The position numbers and the translations under genes are program-made. A stretch of 32,623 bases of DNA, from contig NZ_JAUSUD010000035.1 in assembly GCF_030813355.1 (NCBI RefSeq), positions 1 through 32,623 on the forward strand. The letters run 5' to 3'. The notes under the pieces were generated by a model. The model was not told where the DNA came from, searched no databases, and saw only the letters and a list, made by a program, of their open reading frames with translations. Source of the DNA: Metabacillus malikii. GTDB lineage: Bacteria; Bacillota; Bacilli; Bacillales; Bacillaceae. Of the stretch, positions 16,837 through 27,209 are shown one piece after another (within the stretch, counting starts at the first letter, position 1; each line of letters starts with the position of its first letter).

Positions 16837-18222
16837 GTGAAAAAATTTTATAACCTTATTCAAAGTTATCAACTCATTGAAGAAGGTTCAACAATTGTTG
16901 TAGGTGTATCTGGAGGTCCAGATTCATTGGCCTTACTACATTTGTTAAATCAGATAAAAGATAAGCTAAGTCTAAAACTAGTTGTTGCACATGTTGACCA
17001 TATGTTTAGAGGTGAACAATCTAAGAAGGAACTCGAATATGTGGTTTCACTTTGTAAAGAGCTCGAAATAGCTTGTGAAGCAATACAAATAAACGTGCAA
17101 GAATACGCAAGTAGACATCAAAAAAGCTCCCAAGTAGCAAGTAGGGAGTGTCGTTATCAATTTTATAAAGACGTAATGGACAAATATCAATCGCGTTATT
17201 TGGCATTAGGGCACCATGGGGATGACCAAATTGAAACAATTTTAATGCGATTAGTAAGAGGCAGTACAGGATTATCCCTAGCAGGAATTAGAATGAAGCG
17301 AAAATTCCATAGCGGCTTCATTATTAGGCCATTACTTAAAGTGACAAAAGAAGAAATCTTAAATTATTGTAGTGAACATCAGATTGTCCCTATGTTCGAT
17401 CCAAGTAATGAGAAGTCAATTTATACAAGAAATCGATTTAGGAAATATATCTTACCTTATTTGAAAAAGGAAAACCCTCTTGTTCATGAAAGATTTCAGT
17501 ATTTTAGTGAAACCTTATTAGAGGATGAAACGTATTTACAGGAATTAACGAGGGAAGAATTGAATAAAGTATTGAAAAGAAAAGAAAAGACAAATATAGA
17601 AATTGATATCATAGGCTTTTTAAAGCTACCTTTGCCTTTACAAAGAAGAGGGATTAAACTAATATTAAACTATCTATATGGAACTATTCCAGCTTCTCTT
17701 TCTTCAATACATATTGAAAGTTTATTGACTTTTATGTCAAAAAAACATCCTTCAGGTTCACTTGATTTCCCAGAGGGTCTTAAAGTGATTAAATCGTACC
17801 AGTATTGTTTGTTTACATTTGAACATAAAAAAACAAGCAAATATTATTATGAGCTTGAAATCCCTTCAGATATTAAACTTCCTAATGGGTTTTTAATCAC
17901 ATGTGAAATGACAAGGAATGCTTCACAATTGAGGTGTGATAACAGAACATTCATAATAGATGATCTTGCGTTAGTAAAGCCTCTTATAGTACGTACACGA
18001 GAGCCGGGAGATAAAATTTCACTAAAAGGCATGAATGGACGAAAAAAAGTAAAAGATATATTTATTAATGAGAAAGTACCTTTACAAAATCGCGATTCAT
18101 GGCCAATTGTATTAGATGGAAATGGAAACATACTATGGTTGCCTGGTTTGAAAAAATCAACGTATGAAGCAAAGTCAGTAAATAAGGGTGTATATGTAGT
18201 ATTGCATTATAAGGAGCAATGA
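16837..18222 (+). CDS. tilS: tRNA(Ile)-lysidine synthetase TilS
   Basis: Converts C34 of the CAT-anticodon tRNA-Ile to lysidine with ATP and lysine, so that it reads AUA. The 461-residue protein has the N-type PP-loop [14 protein letters not shown] near the N-terminus, the family block [19 protein letters not shown], and a C-terminal tRNA-binding domain ([15 protein letters not shown] onward). Start GTG 16837 follows AGAGGGAG. It is close to hpt (22 bp), and in B. subtilis the two are co-transcribed and both feed ftsH expression; the same order is kept. Confidence 0.96.
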   Translation: MKKFYNLIQSYQLIEEGSTIVVGVSGGPDSLALLHLLNQIKDKLSLKLVVAHVDHMFRGEQSKKELEYVVSLCKELEIACEAIQINVQEYASRHQKSSQVASRECRYQFYKDVMDKYQSRYLALGHHGDDQIETILMRLVRGSTGLSLAGIRMKRKFHSGFIIRPLLKVTKEEILNYCSEHQIVPMFDPSNEKSIYTRNRFRKYILPYLKKENPLVHERFQYFSETLLEDETYLQELTREELNKVLKRKEKTNIEIDIIGFLKLPLPLQRRGIKLILNYLYGTIPASLSSIHIESLLTFMSKKHPSGSLDFPEGLKVIKSYQYCLFTFEHKKTSKYYYELEIPSDIKLPNGFLITCEMTRNASQLRCDNRTFIIDDLALVKPLIVRTREPGDKISLKGMNGRKKVKDIFINEKVPLQNRDSWPIVLDGNGNILWLPGLKKSTYEAKSVNKGVYVVLHYKEQ

Positions 18223-18244
18223 TCTTCTAGGGGGCAAACATTTA

Positions 18245-18781
18245 ATGAGACAAGATATCGAAGAAGTTTTAGTAACGGAAGAACAAATTCAACAAAAAGT
18301 AAAAGAGTTAGGCAAAGTTCTCACTGAAGAATACAAGGATGAATTTCCACTTGCAATTGGTGTGTTAAAAGGTGCAATGCCTTTTATGGGTGACCTTTTA
18401 AAGAACATCGATACATATTTAGAGATGGACTTTATGGATGTATCTAGTTATGGTACTTCAACAGTATCTTCCGGTGAGGTTAAAATTATAAAAGACCTTG
18501 ATACATCTGTTGAAGGTAGAAATATTTTAATTATTGAAGATATTATTGATAGTGGTTTAACATTGAGTTATTTAGTTAAGTTATTCCGTTATCGAAAAGC
18601 AAAATCAATTAAAATTGTGACTTTGCTTGATAAGCCAACAGGACGAAAAGCAGATATTGAAGCTGATTATGTAGGATTTAAAGTTCCAGATGAATTTGTC
18701 GTAGGGTACGGTCTTGATTATATGGAAAAGTATCGAAATTTACCTTACATAGGCGTTTTAAAACCGGAAATTTACAAGTAA
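18245..18781 (+). CDS. hprT: Hypoxanthine-guanine phosphoribosyltransferase (HprT)
   Basis: Salvages hypoxanthine and guanine with PRPP to IMP and GMP. The 178-residue protein shows the PRPP-binding motif [15 protein letters not shown], the flexible-loop region [15 protein letters not shown] and the base-binding [14 protein letters not shown] segment typical of type I PRTases. The start follows AGGGGGC with good spacing. It is placed between tilS and ftsH, as in B. subtilis, where HprT is also reported to affect ftsH transcription together with TilS. Confidence 0.96.
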   Translation: MRQDIEEVLVTEEQIQQKVKELGKVLTEEYKDEFPLAIGVLKGAMPFMGDLLKNIDTYLEMDFMDVSSYGTSTVSSGEVKIIKDLDTSVEGRNILIIEDIIDSGLTLSYLVKLFRYRKAKSIKIVTLLDKPTGRKADIEADYVGFKVPDEFVVGYGLDYMEKYRNLPYIGVLKPEIYK

Positions 18782-18823
18782 TAAACTAAATTAAAACACA
18801 GAATTGCTCAACTGCTTAATTTA

Positions 18824-18853
18824 TTGTGTTACCATGATTTACTATGATACTAT
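18824..18853 (+). promoter_or_regulatory. Possible sigma-A promoter of ftsH
   Basis: TTGTGT (18824-18829), an 18-bp spacer and TACTAT (18848-18853) with an upstream TGA giving an extended -10. It lies about 40 bp before the ftsH start. Neither box is strong. Confidence 0.4.
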
Positions 18854-18890
18854 TTAAAATAGTTGTGTTGACTGTGGGAGGAGGTAAGGA

Positions 18891-20834
18891 ATGAATCGGA
18901 TCTTCCGTAATACCATATTTTATTTACTTATATTTTTAGTTATTATTGGGGTAGTTAGCTTTTTTACTGGCACTAACCCGAAAACAGAGCAAATTACGTA
19001 TAATGAATTCATTTCTGACTTAAATAATGGGAAAGTTGAAGAAATGACTATTCAGCCTGTTCGTGGTGTATTCGAAGTTAGAGGACAGATGAAGGATGCA
19101 AAAGAAGATGAATCCTTCCTAACTTATATACCAACAGAACAAGGACTCAATCGTGTTGATGAAGCAGCTGAAGCAAATAATGTAAATAGGTTAAATATTG
19201 CACCAGCTGAAGAAACAAGTGGATGGGTTACATTCTTTACATCAATTATTCCGTTTATTATTATCTTTATTTTATTCTTCTTCTTATTAAACCAAGCTCA
19301 AGGCGGCGGAAGTCGTGTTATGAACTTTGGAAAAAGTAAAGCTAAGCTTTATAGCGAAGAAAAGAAGAAAGTTAAATTTAAAGATGTAGCTGGTGCTGAT
19401 GAAGAGAAGCAAGAGCTTGTTGAAGTTGTAGAGTTCTTGAAAGACCCTCGAAAGTTTGCCGAACTAGGTGCAAGAATACCTAAAGGTGTTCTATTAAACG
19501 GACCTCCAGGTACAGGTAAAACATTACTAGCAAGAGCTGTAGCGGGAGAGGCTGGAGTACCATTCTTCTCGATAAGTGGTTCTGATTTCGTTGAAATGTT
19601 TGTCGGTGTCGGTGCATCGCGTGTTCGTGATTTATTTGAAAATGCAAAGAAGAATGCACCATGTATTATATTCATTGACGAAATTGATGCTGTTGGTCGT
19701 CAACGTGGAGCAGGTCTAGGTGGCGGTCATGATGAGCGTGAACAAACACTTAACCAACTCTTAGTTGAAATGGATGGTTTTGGTGCAAATGAAGGTATTA
19801 TCATCATTGCAGCTACAAATAGACCAGATATTCTTGACCCTGCATTATTAAGACCAGGTCGTTTTGACCGTCAAATTACTGTAGATAGACCAGACGTTAC
19901 AGGTCGTGAAGCTGTTCTAAAAGTACACTCTCGTAATAAACCGTTAGATGAAAGTGTTGATTTAAAGGCAATTGCAGCACGTACACCAGGGTTCTCTGGC
20001 GCAGATTTAGAAAACTTACTTAATGAGGCAGCTCTAGTTGCTGCAAGACAAGATAAGAAGAAAATAGATAATTCAGACCTTGATGAGGCGACAGACCGAG
20101 TTATTGCTGGTCCTGCCAAAAAGAGCCGCGTCATATCTAAGAAGGAAAGAAATATTGTTGCTTATCATGAAGCTGGGCACACAATTATAGGTGTAGTTTT
20201 AGACGAGGCTGATATGGTACATAAGGTAACGATTGTTCCTCGTGGTCAGGCTGGTGGATATGCGGTTATGCTGCCAAAAGAAGACCGCTACTTCATGACG
20301 AAACCTGAGCTCTTAGATAAAATCACTGGGTTACTTGGTGGTCGCGTAGCAGAAGAAATCGTATTTGGAGAAGTAAGTACTGGAGCTCATAATGACTTCC
20401 AAAGAGCAACTGGTATTGCGAGAAAAATGGTAACCGAATACGGTATGAGTGAAAAGCTAGGACCATTACAATTTGGCCAATCACAAGGTGGTCAAGTGTT
20501 CCTTGGTCGTGACATTCATAATGAACAAAACTATAGTGATGCTATTGCGCATGAAATTGATATGGAAATTCAACGATTTATTAAAGAAAGTTATGAGCGT
20601 GCTAGACAAATTCTAACTGAAAATCGTGATAAGTTAGAATTGGTTGCACAAACATTACTTGAAGTTGAAACACTTGATGCAGCACAAATTCAAAGTCTTG
20701 TTGAAAAAGGCAAATTGCCAGATCGTCCTGTGAAATCAGATAGTGACGAAGTGACAAGTGCTGAGAAATCTGACGATGTTAAAGTAAATATTCAATCAAA
20801 AAAGGACGAAGAAGGGCCGACTGAACAGTCCTAA
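18891..20834 (+). CDS. ftsH: ATP-dependent zinc metalloprotease FtsH
   Basis: A membrane-anchored AAA+ protease that degrades misfolded and regulatory membrane and cytoplasmic proteins; in Bacillus it is also needed for sporulation. Visible in 647 residues: first membrane span at about 7-25, an external domain, second span at about 110-132 ([20 protein letters not shown]), Walker A GPPGTGKT (204-211), Walker B FIDEID (Asp263, Glu264), the second region of homology with RPGRFDR, the zinc site HEAGH (426-430), and an acidic, poorly conserved tail. Ribosome site GGGAGGAGG. The protein is complete, and a terminator follows. Confidence 0.98.
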   Translation: MNRIFRNTIFYLLIFLVIIGVVSFFTGTNPKTEQITYNEFISDLNNGKVEEMTIQPVRGVFEVRGQMKDAKEDESFLTYIPTEQGLNRVDEAAEANNVNRLNIAPAEETSGWVTFFTSIIPFIIIFILFFFLLNQAQGGGSRVMNFGKSKAKLYSEEKKKVKFKDVAGADEEKQELVEVVEFLKDPRKFAELGARIPKGVLLNGPPGTGKTLLARAVAGEAGVPFFSISGSDFVEMFVGVGASRVRDLFENAKKNAPCIIFIDEIDAVGRQRGAGLGGGHDEREQTLNQLLVEMDGFGANEGIIIIAATNRPDILDPALLRPGRFDRQITVDRPDVTGREAVLKVHSRNKPLDESVDLKAIAARTPGFSGADLENLLNEAALVAARQDKKKIDNSDLDEATDRVIAGPAKKSRVISKKERNIVAYHEAGHTIIGVVLDEADMVHKVTIVPRGQAGGYAVMLPKEDRYFMTKPELLDKITGLLGGRVAEEIVFGEVSTGAHNDFQRATGIARKMVTEYGMSEKLGPLQFGQSQGGQVFLGRDIHNEQNYSDAIAHEIDMEIQRFIKESYERARQILTENRDKLELVAQTLLEVETLDAAQIQSLVEKGKLPDRPVKSDSDEVTSAEKSDDVKVNIQSKKDEEGPTEQS

Positions 20835-20860
20835 TAGTTCTTTAATAAGCCTGAATAAAT

Positions 20861-20890
20861 CGATGACATAATAATTGTCATCGGTTTTTT
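20861..20890 (+). terminator. Rho-independent terminator after ftsH
   Basis: An 8-bp stem CGATGACA / TGTCATCG with a 7-nt loop is followed by GTTTTTTTC. It is 26 bp after the ftsH stop. Confidence 0.9.
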
Positions 20891-20992
20891 TCGTTATTCA
20901 GGAATCGTTCAACTTTCCATAGACAAGAAACTTTGTGATAAAATGTAACGGAATATAAATACTACATATGACAAATATAAAGTGGTGATAAA

Positions 20993-21766
20993 ATGATTCT
21001 AGTTTTAGATGTTGGAAATACTAATACAGTATTAGGTGTATATGAGGCAACTGATTTAAAGCATCATTGGAGAATAGAAACTAGCAGAAATAAAACAGAA
21101 GATGAATTTGGAATGGTTATTAAAGGTCTTTTCGAACACGTAGGGATAACTTTTGATGATATAGAAGGAATTATCATCTCTTCAGTCGTCCCACCTATCA
21201 TGTTTGCATTAGAAAGAATGTGCAATAAATATTTCAAGTTAAAGCCTTTAGTAGTCGGACCGGGTATAAAGACAGGACTTAATATTAAATATGACAATCC
21301 TCGTGAAGTAGGGGCAGACCGAATCGTTAATGCGGTTGCTGGCATTTATGAATATGGTGGTCCGTTAATAATCGTTGATTTTGGAACTGCTACTACTTAT
21401 TGTTACATAAACGAGGATTTGCAATATATGGGGGGCGCAATCGCACCTGGTATCAATATTTCAACTGAAGCTCTTTATTCAAGAGCTGCCAAGCTACCTC
21501 GTATTGAAATTACAAGACCAGATAATATTATAGGTAAAAATACAGTGAGTGCCATGCAGTCAGGTATACTTTATGGATACGTTGGACAAGTTGAAGGAAT
21601 CGTAAAACGGATTAAAGATCAAGCGAATGTTATTCCGACGGTAATTGCGACTGGAGGATTAGCTTCACTAATTGCAAAGGAGTCAGATTGTATAGATGTT
21701 GTTGACCCATTTTTAACTTTACGGGGTTTACAACTTATCTATGACCGTAATACCTTAAATGATTAA
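20993..21766 (+). CDS. coaX: Type III pantothenate kinase CoaX
   Basis: Phosphorylates pantothenate with ATP, the first step of coenzyme A synthesis. The 257-residue protein has the ASKHA-fold signatures of the type III enzyme: [17 protein letters not shown] at the N-terminus (phosphate 1), [24 protein letters not shown] (phosphate 2), GGAIAPGI and the adenosine motif [11 protein letters not shown]. It is 158 bp after ftsH behind a terminator. No confident promoter was found; AAGTGGTGA before the ATG is the ribosome site. Confidence 0.96.
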   Translation: MILVLDVGNTNTVLGVYEATDLKHHWRIETSRNKTEDEFGMVIKGLFEHVGITFDDIEGIIISSVVPPIMFALERMCNKYFKLKPLVVGPGIKTGLNIKYDNPREVGADRIVNAVAGIYEYGGPLIIVDFGTATTYCYINEDLQYMGGAIAPGINISTEALYSRAAKLPRIEITRPDNIIGKNTVSAMQSGILYGYVGQVEGIVKRIKDQANVIPTVIATGGLASLIAKESDCIDVVDPFLTLRGLQLIYDRNTLND

Positions 21767-21946
21767 AAAGATATATATCGGCAATATGAGAGGGTGCAAC
21801 TACAAAGTCCGAAGGCTTTAAATAGGGCTAATAGAAACATTGGTCGAGTGAGGCCTTTTACTAGTTACGAGGCGAATTACTTTATTATAATCAAATTGTC
21901 GAGAAGGTCTCTATGAGAAGCATTAAAAATTGAAGGGAGTAAGTAC

Positions 21947-22822
21947 ATGGATTATTTAATTAAGGCTTTAGCATTTGATAATCAAGTGCGTGCCTACGCA
22001 GCAAGAACAACAGACACGATTTCGGAAGCCCAAAGGAGGCACCAAACTTGGCCTACAGCCTCTGCTGCTTTAGGACGCTCGATGACTTTTGGAGTTATGA
22101 TGGGCTCTATGATGAAGGGCGATGCTAAGATAACAATAAAAATAGAGGGAAAAGGACCAATAGGTGCAATTCTTGTAGATAGTAATGCAAATGGCGAAGT
22201 ACGAGGGTATGTCACAAATCCACAAGTGCATTTTGATTTGAATGAACAAGGTAAGTTAGATGTAGCTCGTGCAGTAGGTACAGATGGAAATTTAACAGTT
22301 GTTAAAGACCTTGGATTAAGAGACCAATTTTCTGGACAAGTTCCGATTGTATCTGGAGAGCTAGGAGAAGATTTTACATACTATTTAGTTACTTCAGAAC
22401 AGGTTCCATCATCTGTAGGTGTCGGAGTATTAGTAAATCCAGATAATACAATTTTGGCATCAGGTGGGTTTATTATTCAATTAATGCCTGGTACAAGCGA
22501 TGAAACAATTACTAAAATCGAGGATAGGTTAAATAAGATTGACCCGATTTCTAAGTTAATTCAACGTGGATTGACACCTGAGGAGATATTAGAGGAAGTG
22601 CTTGGTAAAGGGAATGTTAAATTTTTAGAAAAGCAGCCTTTACAATTTAAGTGCCAATGCTCAAAAGAAAGAATCGAAAATGCGATTATTAGTTTAGGTA
22701 CAGAAGAGATACAAGCAATGATTGATGAAGATGGTCAAGCTGAGGCACAATGCCATTTTTGTAATGAAAAATATTTTTTATCAAAGGATGACCTAGAAAA
22801 TCTCAAAAATGAAGCAAAGTAA
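21947..22822 (+). CDS. hslO: 33-kDa redox-regulated chaperonin HslO (Hsp33)
   Basis: A cytoplasmic holdase chaperone switched on by oxidation. The 291-residue protein has the four zinc-binding cysteines of the redox switch as CxC at 236/238 and CxxC at 269/272, at the expected C-terminal place. The N-terminal domain shows [19 protein letters not shown], a standard start of the family, and [20 protein letters not shown]. Ribosome site GAAGGGAG. It forms a close group with the foldase gene that follows (34 bp). Confidence 0.96.
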   Translation: MDYLIKALAFDNQVRAYAARTTDTISEAQRRHQTWPTASAALGRSMTFGVMMGSMMKGDAKITIKIEGKGPIGAILVDSNANGEVRGYVTNPQVHFDLNEQGKLDVARAVGTDGNLTVVKDLGLRDQFSGQVPIVSGELGEDFTYYLVTSEQVPSSVGVGVLVNPDNTILASGGFIIQLMPGTSDETITKIEDRLNKIDPISKLIQRGLTPEEILEEVLGKGNVKFLEKQPLQFKCQCSKERIENAIISLGTEEIQAMIDEDGQAEAQCHFCNEKYFLSKDDLENLKNEAK

Positions 22823-22856
22823 AAATTGTAGCCCTTAGTAAACAGGAGTTGAATAG

Positions 22857-23735
22857 ATGAGTGGGAAAGTATTATGGGGAGTTATTTTTGGTTTAGTAGT
22901 CTTAAACTGTTTCACATTAGCTTACTTTACAAAAACTAAAGATGTGTATACACCCACAACATCAGAAGAATCTATTGCAACAGTTGGAGAAGAGAGCATA
23001 ACAAAGCAAGAGTGGTTGGATATACTTGAAGAGAGATATGGTAAGGAAATATTAACAGAGCTAATAAATAAGGAAGTTGTTATGCAATTAGCTGAAGAAC
23101 ACCAAATTAAGGTTTCTGAGGAAGATATAGAAAGAGAATTTGCAGTTTATCAAGCAATGAATAATTCCAAAGGTGAAGGACAACTTGATGTAGATGAAAT
23201 ACATGAACAAATACGCTATAGTATCCTACTTGAGGAATTATTAACAAAAGATGTATCTGTTTCTGAACAAGAACTAAAAGAATTTTATGAAATGAATAAA
23301 GACTCATATTCTATAGAGGACTCTTACCATTTAGCTCATATTGTTGTTGAAACAAAGGAAGCTGCAAATCATATCATTAAGGAACTTGAGAATGGATCTA
23401 GTTTTGATGTTCTTGCACTTGAGAAATCAACAGATGAATTCACTGCCCACTCTGGTGGTGATATTGGTTTTGTATCTGAAAAAAATGACTTCATACCAAA
23501 AGCATATATAGATAGCGCACATGAATTAAGTAGTGGGGAATGGTCTAAGCCAATACGGGTTGATACAGGTTATGCCATTCTCTTCCTTCATAAAAAACAA
23601 GAAGGAAAATCGTATAGTTATGGAGAAGTTAAAAGTCAAATACGTAGGCAAATTGCACTTGAACAAATGCAAGGGAATGTCACTGTGGAACCACTATGGA
23701 ATGAAGTGGGTGTTAAATGGATTTATGGTGATTAG
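22857..23735 (+). CDS. yacD: Parvulin-type peptidyl-prolyl isomerase YacD (PrsA-like)
   Basis: A membrane-anchored extracytoplasmic folding factor, 292 residues. Residues 4-22 are hydrophobic (VLWGVIFGLVVLNCFTLAYF). No proper lipobox is present: LNCF has Asn instead of a small residue before Cys, so it is more likely an uncleaved anchor than a lipoprotein like PrsA. Residues about 30-145 are a SurA/PrsA-like helical domain, and about 155-245 a PpiC domain (YHLAHIVVETKEAA, SGGDIGFVSEKNDFIPKA, KPIRVDTGYAILFLHKK). Clients are unknown. The gene lies in the B. subtilis position between hslO and cysK. Confidence 0.88.
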   Translation: MSGKVLWGVIFGLVVLNCFTLAYFTKTKDVYTPTTSEESIATVGEESITKQEWLDILEERYGKEILTELINKEVVMQLAEEHQIKVSEEDIEREFAVYQAMNNSKGEGQLDVDEIHEQIRYSILLEELLTKDVSVSEQELKEFYEMNKDSYSIEDSYHLAHIVVETKEAANHIIKELENGSSFDVLALEKSTDEFTAHSGGDIGFVSEKNDFIPKAYIDSAHELSSGEWSKPIRVDTGYAILFLHKKQEGKSYSYGEVKSQIRRQIALEQMQGNVTVEPLWNEVGVKWIYGD

Positions 23736-23762
23736 TAAATTGTTTGTAACAGATAAAATGTT

Positions 23763-23791
23763 TTGACAATTTATCAAGGAATTGATATATT
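23763..23791 (+). promoter_or_regulatory. Sigma-A promoter of cysK
   Basis: TTGACA (23763-23768) and TATATT (23786-23791) are 17 bp apart. The 45-bp leader ends in AGAGGAGG. In B. subtilis cysK is repressed by CymR; I could not place a CymR operator here with confidence. Confidence 0.85.
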
Positions 23792-23836
23792 ACTTATAAA
23801 TCCAATAAATTTACTCGGGATAGAGGAGGAAACAAT

Positions 23837-24760
23837 ATGGCACGTGTAGCAAACTCTATACATGAATTAATCGGCGAAACACCGATCGTAAAATTAAACA
23901 GATTAGTTGATGACAACAGTGCAGATGTATACTTAAAACTTGAGTACTTCAACCCAGGTAGTAGTGTTAAAGATAGAATTGGTTTGGCGATGATTGAAGC
24001 TGCTGAAAAGAGTGGAGAGTTAAAAGCTGGAGATACTCTTATTGAACCTACTAGTGGTAACACTGGAATCGGTTTAGCAATGGTTGCAGCAGCAAAAGGA
24101 TTGAAAGCGATTTTAGTAATGCCTGATACAATGAGTTTAGAGCGTAGAAACTTATTACGTGCGTACGGTGCAGAATTAGTATTAACTCCAGGCGCTGAAG
24201 GAATGAATGGTGCAATTCGTAAAGCTGAAGAATTAGCAAAAGAAAATGGATATTTCTTAGCTCAACAGTTCAAAAATGAAGCAAATCCAGAAATTCACCG
24301 CCTAACAACAGGTAAGGAAATCGTTGAACAAATGGGTGACCAATTAGATGCATTTATTTCTGGAATTGGAACAGGCGGTACAATTACAGGTGCAGGTTCT
24401 GTGTTGAGAGAGAATTATCCGGAAATTAAAATATATGCAGTAGAACCAACTGACTCACCAGTACTATCAGGTGGAAAACCTGGTCCACACAAAATTCAAG
24501 GTATTGGTGCAGGTTTTGTTCCTGACGTCTTAAATACAAATGTATATGATGAAGTAATAACTGTAAAAAATGAAGAGGCTTTTGAGACATCAAGAAGAGC
24601 AGGAAGAGAAGAAGGGATCCTCGGCGGAATTTCTTCAGGAGCTGCAATTTTTGCAGCATTAAAAGTAGCTAAAGAACTTGGTAAAGGTAAGAAAGTTCTA
24701 GCTGTAATTCCTGATAACGGTGAACGTTATTTAAGTACTCCATTATATCAATACGATTGA
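23837..24760 (+). CDS. cysK: Cysteine synthase CysK (O-acetylserine sulfhydrylase)
   Basis: A PLP enzyme making cysteine from O-acetylserine and sulfide. In 307 residues the PLP lysine is Lys45 in [21 protein letters not shown] binds substrate; [10 protein letters not shown] binds the PLP phosphate; and the C-terminal block ends [11 protein letters not shown]...[14 protein letters not shown]. The family's known role also includes regulation: with excess O-acetylserine low, CysK binds CymR in B. subtilis. Own promoter and terminator, so monocistronic. Codon use appears more regular than in neighbouring genes, as expected of a highly expressed gene. Confidence 0.97.
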   Translation: MARVANSIHELIGETPIVKLNRLVDDNSADVYLKLEYFNPGSSVKDRIGLAMIEAAEKSGELKAGDTLIEPTSGNTGIGLAMVAAAKGLKAILVMPDTMSLERRNLLRAYGAELVLTPGAEGMNGAIRKAEELAKENGYFLAQQFKNEANPEIHRLTTGKEIVEQMGDQLDAFISGIGTGGTITGAGSVLRENYPEIKIYAVEPTDSPVLSGGKPGPHKIQGIGAGFVPDVLNTNVYDEVITVKNEEAFETSRRAGREEGILGGISSGAAIFAALKVAKELGKGKKVLAVIPDNGERYLSTPLYQYD

Positions 24761-24788
24761 TTCTTCAAAATATCATATCTTATAAAAG

Positions 24789-24814
24789 AAGGGTGACAAT
24801 AGTCTCCCTTTTTT
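24789..24814 (+). terminator. Rho-independent terminator after cysK
   Basis: AAGGG-t-GAC / GTC-t-CCCTT stem with loop AATA and a T-run, 28 bp after the cysK stop. Confidence 0.85.
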
Positions 24815-24839
24815 GGTTTGGCTTTATGCTGAGTAAATT

Positions 24840-24882
24840 GTAGTACCTTAATTTGGGTTGTAGGATCTAATTAAGGCACTAC
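24840..24882. repeat. 14-bp imperfect inverted repeat downstream of cysK
   Basis: GTAGTACCTTAATT (24840-24853) and AATTAAGGCACTAC (24869-24882) pair over 13 of 14 positions around a 15-nt loop. There is no T-run, so it is not an obvious terminator. Function unknown. Confidence 0.75.
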
Positions 24883-25086
24883 TGAACGAAGACAAATTGC
24901 TTGTTAACTTAAAGGTAAAGGACTCATATTGAAACCCTTGGGCGGATTAATTATGACTCTGTAGAGGGATACTTGAAGTTTGTTAGTGAAAAATTGTTGC
25001 CGAAGCTCTGAAGTTCAAAAACCTTAAAGATACAAACGGGTAGTCGCGCAATATTAACTGAGAACGAAATAAAGCTTAAGTCTTAG
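24879..25086 (+). pseudogene. Possible decayed coding sequence, unidentified
   Basis: In the 433-bp gap before pabB, protein-like reading continues across breaks: LLNEDKLLVNLKVKDSY (24879-24929), a +1 frame change, then ETLGRINYDSVEGYLKF and VSEKLLPKL (24931-25008), a TGA at 25009-25011, and more open frame to a TAG at 25084-25086. No start or ribosome site fits. I do not recognise the protein. It could be chance in AT-rich DNA. The remainder of the gap (25087-25194) holds the pabB ribosome site AAAGGAGAGG and a TAAAAT that may be its -10. Confidence 0.3.
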
Positions 25087-25194
25087 AAAAATTGCAGTGT
25101 TCAGGAAATATATTAACAAAAAGTAAAATTCCTTATAGCTTCTCCCAGACAATTATGTAAAATATAAATAAGAGTTTTAAAGGAGAGGTTGAAT

Positions 25195-26610
25195 ATGCAG
25201 CAAAGATCATCTATAGGCATGAGTTTTGAATATAAAGGTGACTTCTTTGAACAGTACAAGTTTTTATGTAAAGATGAAGAGTTGCATGCTTTCCTTGAAA
25301 GTGGTCGTGGAGGGAAATATAGTATAGCTGGAATAAATCCAATTGCGACAATAATGGGTAAGGATAATAAATTGGTTATTCATGATGTGAATGGTAAGAC
25401 AGAACGAAATGGACAACCACTTGAGTTATTCCAGGAGTGGCTCAATCTATATAAAACCGAAACAAATACTAGTCTACCAGATTTTCAAGGTGGAGCGATT
25501 GGGTTTATCAGTTATGATTGTGTTAGGTATTTTGAAAAACTGCCTAATCACGCATCTGATGATCTGGATACCCCGGATTTATACTTTTTGATTTTTGACG
25601 ATATAGCAGTATATGACCACGAAACATCTAAACTCTGGTTAATAACTCATTATTATCAAAATCAACATGTAACAATAGCTGAAAAGAAGTTAGAGAAGTT
25701 AAAGGAAAAATGGACACAAAATCCAAAGTCTTACAATGACCTGGAAAATCCAATTAAAAAACCTTCTGATAAGGAGCCCATCTCGTTTACTAAAAACTCA
25801 TTTGTTGCTGCAGTTGAAACGATTAAAGAGTATATCTCACAAGGCGATGTCTTCCAAGTAAACTTATCAGTGAGACAACATTTCCCCTTGGAGCAACAAC
25901 CACTATTTATTTACGAACAGTTAAGAAAAGTGAACCCATCACCATATATGGCTTACTTACATTTTCCTGAGCTACAAGTCATAAGTGGGTCACCAGAATT
26001 ATTAGTAAAAAAGCAAGGGCTAACTGTAAGTACACGACCGATAGCAGGAACTAGGTCGAGAGGGAAGACAGAAGTAGAGGATATCAAGTTGGCGCAGGAG
26101 CTAATAGAAAATGAGAAGGAACGGGCAGAACATGTTATGCTTGTAGACCTTGAAAGAAATGATTTAGGTAGAGTGTGTGAGTATGGTACTGTTCATGTAG
26201 ATGAATTCATGGTTATCGAAAAATACTCTCACGTAATGCACATAGTTTCCAATGTAAAAGGAACGTTACGAAGTGACTCGGATTTTGTAGATATTATTAA
26301 GGCAACATTTCCAGGTGGTACAATTACAGGAGCACCAAAAGTAAGAACGATGGAAATTATTGAGGAATTAGAACCGACTCGGCGAGGTCTTTATACGGGA
26401 TCTATTGGCTGGATAGGTTTTGATGGGAATATGGAGCTTAATATTGTCATTAGAACATTATTAAGTAAAGATGGGTACGGTTATGTTCAATCAGGTGCTG
26501 GAATTGTGATTGATTCTAATCCTGAATATGAGTATAAAGAGTCGTTAAAAAAGGCTCATGCAATAATGAAGGCATATGAGATGAGTAAAGAAGAGAAAAT
26601 AATAGGTTGA
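25195..26610 (+). CDS. pabB: Aminodeoxychorismate synthase component I (PabB)
   Basis: With PabA, converts chorismate and glutamine to 4-amino-4-deoxychorismate for folate. The 471 residues match B. subtilis PabB. An N-terminal domain ([36 protein letters not shown]) precedes the chorismate-binding domain with [40 protein letters not shown] and [23 protein letters not shown] 25195 is chosen, six bases after AAAGGAGAGG; the TTG six bases upstream is less likely. Distinguished from TrpE by gene context (pabA-pabC-folP follow). The last 30 bp contain part of a TRAP-like triplet ladder that controls pabA. Confidence 0.96.
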   Translation: MQQRSSIGMSFEYKGDFFEQYKFLCKDEELHAFLESGRGGKYSIAGINPIATIMGKDNKLVIHDVNGKTERNGQPLELFQEWLNLYKTETNTSLPDFQGGAIGFISYDCVRYFEKLPNHASDDLDTPDLYFLIFDDIAVYDHETSKLWLITHYYQNQHVTIAEKKLEKLKEKWTQNPKSYNDLENPIKKPSDKEPISFTKNSFVAAVETIKEYISQGDVFQVNLSVRQHFPLEQQPLFIYEQLRKVNPSPYMAYLHFPELQVISGSPELLVKKQGLTVSTRPIAGTRSRGKTEVEDIKLAQELIENEKERAEHVMLVDLERNDLGRVCEYGTVHVDEFMVIEKYSHVMHIVSNVKGTLRSDSDFVDIIKATFPGGTITGAPKVRTMEIIEELEPTRRGLYTGSIGWIGFDGNMELNIVIRTLLSKDGYGYVQSGAGIVIDSNPEYEYKESLKKAHAIMKAYEMSKEEKIIG

Positions 26611-26621
26611 GGTGAGTTTAG
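26578..26621 (+). promoter_or_regulatory. TRAP-like binding site over the pabA ribosome site
   Basis: Eight NAG triplets in near-perfect 5-nt phase: GAG 26578, GAG 26583, AAG 26588, GAG 26593, (skipped phase 26598), TAG 26603, GAG 26609, GAG 26614, TAG 26619. Spacers are 2 nt, once 3. They cover the end of pabB, the pabA ribosome site and reach its GTG start. In B. subtilis tryptophan-bound TRAP represses trpG (pabA) translation at a nine-triplet site in the same place. Confidence 0.75.
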
Positions 26622-27208
26622 TGATATTAATGATTGATAACTATGATTCATTTACTTTTAATTTAGTTCAGTACTTAGGAGAATTAGGTGAAGAGTTAAT
26701 TGTAAAGCGTAATGATGAAATAACAATTCCGGAAATTGAAGCATTAAATCCGCAGTTTCTCATGATATCTCCTGGGCCGTGTAGTCCAAATGAGGCTGGT
26801 ATTAGTATGGAGGCAATTAAACACTTCGCAAATAAAATCCCAATATTCGGAGTTTGTCTTGGGCATCAATCAATCGCACAAGTATTCGGTGGAGATGTTA
26901 TAAGAGCTGAGCGTATGATGCATGGTAAAACATCAGAAATAAACCATAATGGTGAAACGATATTTAAGGGATTGCAAAATCCATTTACAGCAACTCGCTA
27001 TCATTCACTTATTGTGAAAAATGAAACATTGCCAGACTGTTTTGACGTAACTGCATGGACAGATGAAGATGAAATAATGGCAATACGTCATAAAGAATAT
27101 CCAATTGAAGGTGTTCAATTCCACCCTGAATCAATTATGACATCTTTCGGAAAAGATTTGTTAGCCAATTTCATTAATCATTATCGCGTAGCGGAAAAGA
27201 GTTCATAA
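26621..27208 (+). CDS. pabA: Glutamine amidotransferase PabA/TrpG
   Basis: Releases ammonia from glutamine for PabB and, in Bacillus, also for anthranilate synthase (TrpE). The 195 residues form a class I amidotransferase: [12 protein letters not shown]-terminus, oxyanion ISPGPCSP, nucleophile Cys79 in GVCLGHQ, and His168/Glu170 in FHPES. The start is GTG 26621, since this gives the B. subtilis N-terminus and lies 5-6 bases after GAGGTGA; an in-frame GTG at 26612 is inside that site. The ribosome site overlaps the pabB stop, so translation is coupled. The overlapping NAG ladder suggests repression by TRAP and so a double role (inference). Confidence 0.95.
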   Translation: MILMIDNYDSFTFNLVQYLGELGEELIVKRNDEITIPEIEALNPQFLMISPGPCSPNEAGISMEAIKHFANKIPIFGVCLGHQSIAQVFGGDVIRAERMMHGKTSEINHNGETIFKGLQNPFTATRYHSLIVKNETLPDCFDVTAWTDEDEIMAIRHKEYPIEGVQFHPESIMTSFGKDLLANFINHYRVAEKSS

Positions 27209-27209
27209 T

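Noticed and set aside
21767-21946. An open frame of about 55 codons in the coaX-hslO gap
   Set aside because: No start codon with a ribosome site, unusual composition and no recognisable motif; it is most likely chance.
22857-22935. YacD as a lipoprotein like PrsA
   Set aside because: The Cys in LNCF is preceded by Asn rather than Gly, Ala or Ser, so the lipobox rule is not met.
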